From assembly GCA_947259235.1 (NCBI GenBank), contig CAMYLL010000195.1, forward strand, positions 1 through 5,715: a DNA stretch of 5,715 nt. Direction: 5' to 3'. The notes under the pieces were generated by a model, which saw only the letters and a program-made list of their open reading frames with translations, had not been told where the DNA came from and made no database searches. The stretch comes from an uncultured Pseudodesulfovibrio sp. Its GTDB lineage: Bacteria > Desulfobacterota > Desulfovibrionia > Desulfovibrionales > Desulfovibrionaceae. This document shows, piece after piece, positions 5,157-5,715 of the stretch. A program made the translations under genes and the position numbers. The first letter of the stretch is position 1. Each line of letters begins with the position of its first letter.

Positions 5157-5441
5157 ATGGCCAAGAAGAAAACCATTTCCCTGGAAGGCGCTGTCAAGAC
5201 CGACGCAGGTCTGAACTACAAAGGCGTTATCATGGAAACCATCGTCGAGAAATGTGAAGGGTGTGATCGCGTCGTTGCCTTTGAAGGCGACAACTACTGC
5301 ACCACCTACGCCAAGCCCGAACTGAAATGGGTTCGCGGAGTTTGCAACTTCGCCACCCACTTCCGCGCCGAGGTCGACAAGGCCGGCAAGGTCAAGGTCA
5401 ACCCGCTCAAGGCGTCCAAGCGCGCAGCCCGCGGCCGCTAG
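5157..5441 (+). CDS. PxxKW family cysteine-rich protein
   Basis: This 94-residue cytoplasmic protein contains four cysteines (C33 and C36 as CEGC, C48, C63) and the naming motif PELKW at 54-58, followed by VRGVCNFATHF. That spacing matches what I recall as the PxxKW cysteine-rich family of Desulfovibrio, Geobacter and other anaerobic proteobacteria, whose function is unknown. Four cysteines in this arrangement could bind zinc or an iron-sulfur cluster; this is inference. The ends are basic: MAKKK at the start and KASKRAARGR at the end, which would allow nucleic-acid contact. AGGAGG lies 10 nt before the ATG (AGGAGGAAGG can also be read with closer spacing). It has its own promoter region and a strong terminator, so it is probably a single-gene transcript, and such signals suggest good expression. 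Confidence 0.88.
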   Translation: MAKKKTISLEGAVKTDAGLNYKGVIMETIVEKCEGCDRVVAFEGDNYCTTYAKPELKWVRGVCNFATHFRAEVDKAGKVKVNPLKASKRAARGR

Positions 5442-5457
5442 ACAAACCGGACTTCAT

Positions 5458-5485
5458 AAAGGCGGGGCTTGTCCCCGCCTTTTTT
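5458..5485 (+). terminator. Intrinsic terminator after the PxxKW gene
   Basis: GGCGGGG (5461-5467) pairs with CCCCGCC (5473-5479) around CTTGT, and flanking AAA/TTT extends the stem to 10 bp. Six Ts (5480-5485) follow. It begins 17 nt after the stop codon, a textbook rho-independent terminator. Confidence 0.95.
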
Positions 5486-5542
5486 GTTTATGCCGAAATC
5501 CAGCCAGGGATGATTCCACAAACGCCTGACCACGGAGGAACC

Positions 5543-5715
5543 ATGGACTCTCTTTTCACCGCTCTCGACAGCCAGACCGAGACTGTCTTTGAATTGCAAA
5601 AGAGCCTGACCGCCATCCCCGCCCTCGGCCCCATGAACGGCGGCGACGGGGAAAAGGATAAGACCGAGTTCCTCCTCGCCCACCTGCGTTCCATGGGGAT
5701 CGAAGATATCCGTGA
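5543..5715 (+). CDS. M20 family metallo-hydrolase, N-terminal part (3' end beyond window)
   Basis: The first 57 residues run from MDSLFTALDSQTETVFELQK through SLTAIPALGPMNGGDGEKDK to TEFLLAHLRSMGIEDIR at the window edge. The pattern of an N-terminal helix, then LxxIPALGP with NGGDGEK, then a helix ending LRSMGI, is that of M20 (ArgE/DapE/carboxypeptidase-type) zinc hydrolases, which cleave amide bonds of N-acyl amino acids or small peptides. The metal-binding residues are downstream of the window, so neither activity nor substrate can be judged. The ATG is supported by GGAGG with 4-nt spacing. It lies beyond the terminator of the previous gene; I see no clear promoter in the short gap of about 57 nt, though one could overlap the terminator. 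Family call is likely, specific function unknown. Confidence 0.75.
   Translation, partial: MDSLFTALDSQTETVFELQKSLTAIPALGPMNGGDGEKDKTEFLLAHLRSMGIEDIR

Noticed and set aside
5066..5257. A 63-codon plus-strand frame overlapping the start of the PxxKW gene
   Set aside because: No ribosome binding site at its starts, and it uses the PxxKW ribosome binding region and coding sequence in another frame.

Overview
The window looks like a piece of chromosome from a sulfate-reducing member of the Desulfovibrionaceae (Desulfovibrio/Pseudodesulfovibrio type). This is inferred from the moderately high GC, the strong GGAGG-type ribosome binding sites, the rpsU-yqeY pair, and a PxxKW-type cysteine-rich small protein, which I associate with Desulfovibrio and its relatives. 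No database search was possible, so the taxon is an inference. I see no mobile elements, CRISPR arrays, tRNAs or rRNAs.

Left part, minus strand (1-2282). Reading leftwards from the divergent point: rsmA (16S rRNA dimethyltransferase) with a T-rich double-hairpin terminator; a 273-bp gap holding a possible 11-codon leader ORF; an HU-type nucleoid protein gene followed 14 bp later by a 56-residue single-pass membrane protein; a strong 14-bp hairpin that ends this unit; then rpsU (ribosomal protein bS21, TTG start, very strong Shine-Dalgarno) and, 2 bp later, a YqeY/GatB-like gene cut by the window edge. In related bacteria rpsU-yqeY is often followed by dnaG and rpoD, so those genes may lie just outside.

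Right part, plus strand (2400-5715). A promoter with a perfect TTGACA drives a tight three-gene unit: apt (adenine phosphoribosyltransferase), an mtnP-type methylthioadenosine phosphorylase, and an amidohydrolase of the MTA/SAH deaminase family. The last gene starts at a TTG that overlaps the mtnP stop. Together they form a salvage module for the by-products of S-adenosylmethionine use: MtnP splits MTA into adenine and methylthioribose-1-phosphate, Apt returns the adenine to AMP, and the deaminase offers a second route for MTA or SAH. Then comes a separately promoted PxxKW cysteine-rich protein with a dyad in its promoter and a textbook terminator, and finally the start of an M20-family metallo-hydrolase cut by the right edge.

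Most of the window is housekeeping. The less explained items are the small membrane protein, the possible HU leader peptide, the rpsU leader, the promoter dyad of the PxxKW gene, and the pairing of MTA phosphorylase with a deaminase.
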